Below are positions 61,277 to 64,000 of a stretch of 64,000 nucleotides of DNA, in pieces (within the stretch, counting starts at the first letter, position 1; each line of letters opens with the position of its first letter). The notes under the pieces were generated by a model, which saw nothing but the letters and a program-made list of their open reading frames with translations, did no database searches and was not told where the DNA came from. A program made the translations under genes and the position numbers. Origin of the DNA: Colius striatus (lineage: Eukaryota; Chordata; Aves; Coliiformes; Coliidae); contig NC_084769.1 of the NCBI RefSeq assembly GCF_028858725.1, positions 14,199,501 through 14,263,500 on the forward strand, given 5' to 3'.

Positions 61277-62901
61277 GAAGTTATGGCTCAGGGAGCTTCT
61301 AATGTCAGATGAAAAAGTCATAACTTTCTTTTCTCCCCACAAAATCAAAAAGAAACAATGGAAAGAAAATCCACTCCAGTAGATGCTATATAATTGTCAG
61401 AATATACAACTAGCTTCCATTCAAGATTCAAGAAATAACTTCAACATTAAATTGTTTCATCTGATTTCCTTTAAGTGGTTTATTTAAACAGAGATACCAT
61501 CTATTAAAAGTAGGCAAATAATTCTTTACTTGATGCCTCTAAGCAACGCCAAGTCAGGGAATAAATTTAATAGGCGATTGAAAGATAAAGCATTTGTACT
61601 TTTGAGGACACTTGCAATTAAAACCTCTCAACACTCACTAGCAGCATTTGGAAACTACCTATTGCAGACTACCTAAAAGCATAGGTACCCCAGTTTGGAA
61701 AACGTTAATGCTAGAAAATTCCTCTCCCAAGTCCACTAATCTAATACCCTATAGCATCTCAACTTTGCATCCAAATAAATATGGTTGCTCAGCTGTACTT
61801 TTTGTTATATATTTACACATAACCCTGAAACACATCATCAGCATATGATGAACGTATTTGCACTGCCATATCGTAAATCAGTGCTTTCAAATATACATTC
61901 AAAGCACTAGACCGGAGATACTTTACATACCAAATGTGCAATCACTGAGTCACTTCACCTAGTTTCTGCTGCCTAAAAAGAGTCATTTAGGCTGCCTTTA
62001 TTGTTAATGGGAGTGAAAGTAAAAGTAAGCAAGTATCACCGGAAAGTAACTTAATCCATCCTAAAATCCTACTTTCAATTCACACAACATGTATCATCCT
62101 TTGGATGTGTCTGGTTACTAAAGAGGAAGTCTAATGATTAGCTTTGGTTATGAAACAGAAAATAAACTCTTTTAATCTAACTGAAGGTGAACATAGGAGA
62201 GTCTACTCTGAAAAGGCAACTTTGGAAATAACGTTAATATTAGATTTGAATAAAAAATTAGTTTAAGTATGCTTTCTTTGGAAGCCAAATTTGAGCTTTG
62301 ATCTTAAAATATGCATGACTTGGAATGAATGAAAATTAAGTTCTTGCCATCAGTTCTCATCTGATACCTGGAGTTTAAAGAAAATCGGTATGAGGCTTTT
62401 CAATTTGTTTGCTTGGGTACAATACCTCAGAAATTACCTTAGTTACACTAAATTCTTGTGCAAGTAACAATATGCAGAGTATTACAAATCAACAGAAAAC
62501 AAGTTGAGAAAGCTATCTTTGTATCACTTTCAATTACATGCAGATTTTTTTTCTGCAGAAAATAGTGAAAACACTCAAGTATAGCATCCAATCTCATTTT
62601 TTACCTAGGCATCCTAATCTTCAAAGTCCTGAACTATTGCTACTAGTCTTTTCCTCAAGTTCTAATCCAGAGAACAAGTGTGGTTCATAATTTCTCAATT
62701 CCAAATAAAACCTCAAATTCTCATCTCAGATCTAAAGACAACATTTCAGCAACAGTAACGGAAGTTACACTCCCTGGTAGCAAGATATAATTTGGCCTCT
62801 GGGCTGTCAGAGATGAATTTGCCTATGAGAACTAGCCCACAGCTCCTGTAAAGTATTAAGACTTAGCCATGTCACTGAGATGAAATGTTACCTCTCCTCA
62901 A

Positions 62902-62925
62902 CCCCCCCCCCCCTTTTTTTTTTTT
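62902..62925. repeat. Compound (C)12(T)12 tract
   Basis: Twelve C residues are directly followed by twelve T residues, reading as A12G12 on the PTPN4 sense strand. Confidence 0.95.
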
Positions 62926-64000
62926 GCTGTCATTGTTCTTTTTCTGCTCACCTTGCATGATGTCTGCTCTGGTTGACAGATATTCTGGTTTATTTTGTGT
63001 AATAGCCACACTTAATTTATTTGTACATATAATTTCTTGTACCTCTCAACTGATAGCTATTTGCACTGCTCCAACCATACAGGTTACATTTCTCCTGCCA
63101 ACTAACACACAATGATGTGTTTGCATGTGGTCACATAGTTCCATTTGTGAAAACTGCTAACTCCTGGGCTTCATTTTAAAGGATCCACTTTGGAGAGACA
63201 CTGTTTGACTCCCGTTTTCAAGTACTAGTCTTTGTTGCCAGCCATTAGCCTGGTGTGATGTAATAGGTGTTTGCTCCTTAACTTTTTTCTTGTTTAACCA
63301 CATTGTCTCCAAATCTGGAATACTCAGAATGCATTTCTACCTTGAATTTATCTTTCTTATCTAGTCAGCATTTCAGGGTTTCAGCTCTTCAAATCCTTTC
63401 ATCTGTAAGACGTGCACAAAACCTTGTAACTAATCTCATGAGTTAACCACATAATCATATTTTTAATTAATTCCTCCATCTTTCCACAGCAATGTGTCTG
63501 TGATGGTTTTTGACTAATCTCTTGGAAGCATGGAACAATCCATTTCTTGCTGAATTAAACACGTAGTGGTCCTGTGGTGTTTGACAGAGTAGCAAACACA
63601 CACCACAAGCAGTCAAACACACACATTCTTAAAGCTTTGACATTTTCCTCAACAAATCTGAAGCAGGCATGAAAAATTACTGTATGTAATTTACAACTGT
63701 AAAGACATTCTTATCTCATCTGTTTAAATATAATAAAAACAACTTGTATTACTGAATTAGAATATAAATCAGCATATTTTAATCAAATATTTACTTACAA
63801 GTACATCTACAACTGAAGCAGCCTTAAGCACTCTCTTAATTCTGTTTTCTTCTGAAATTTAAATTTAGTATTGATTTACTTTCAACCTTTTCAACATTCA
63901 TCTTATAGAAGCAAGTTACAATTCCTGAATACGAATGTAAAACTAAACAAGTCTAAAATAAGGCAAACCAAAAAAGTCTTGTAAAGCATTGTAATGGCCC

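Larger units (their letters stand above)
58339..64000 (-). other. PTPN4: PTPN4 intron upstream of exon A (incomplete)
   Basis: At least 5662 bp of intron. I looked for the preceding FERM exon (sequence ending in LRKEL) and did not find it. It holds a poly-C/poly-T compound run (62902-62925) and a short CR1-like tail (61248-61276). Confidence 0.75.

Overview
This is a vertebrate nuclear window, almost certainly from a bird. The protein-coding parts are short exons with GT-AG borders, separated by AT-rich introns. The recognisable repeats are CR1 LINE copies ending in the ATTCTRTG-type 3' tail, plus two avian-type endogenous-retrovirus LTR elements with intact target-site duplications. Mammalian Alu/L1 repeats and prokaryotic gene organisation are absent. 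I see no CRISPR array, tRNA or rRNA.

Two genes are present, both on the minus strand and head to tail. From right to left, the first is PTPN4 (non-receptor tyrosine phosphatase, FERM-PDZ-PTP). Sixteen consecutive coding exons lie between 58338 and 19684. They join in frame with no gap (1962 nt, 653 residues plus stop), running from the end of the FERM domain through the linker, the PDZ domain and the whole phosphatase domain to the stop codon. The 5' exons (start codon and most of FERM) lie beyond position 64000. A proximal poly(A) signal sits at 19004-19009, with a possible distal one at 13244-13249.

After about 8 kb of gene-poor sequence comes a CpG island (about 9770-10990). It is the promoter of the second gene, EPB41L5, a FERM-domain band 4.1-like protein. 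Three minus-strand splice donors in the island could serve untranslated first exons, and the first coding exon (60 residues) lies at 9166-9345. The rest of EPB41L5 is off the left edge, and positions 1-9165 are its intron.

PTPN4 introns carry CR1 copies at about 22850-23209, 25520-25740, 29704-29968, 31383-31490, 31766-32902 (with reverse-transcriptase remnants), 55490-56100 and 56868-57290, plus short tails. They also carry an ERVL-like element (33848-34945, 5-bp duplication) and an ERVK-like solo LTR (40216-40838, 6-bp duplication).

The most notable observations are these. A truncated CR1 tail seems to form the 3' splice site of one PTPN4 exon (47685-47737). The ERVL-like element sits only about 42 bp upstream of another exon. 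A compact hairpin lies at 14288-14333 in the possible long 3'UTR. The PTPN4-EPB41L5 arrangement parallels human PTPN3-EPB41L4B. I found no novel multi-gene system.
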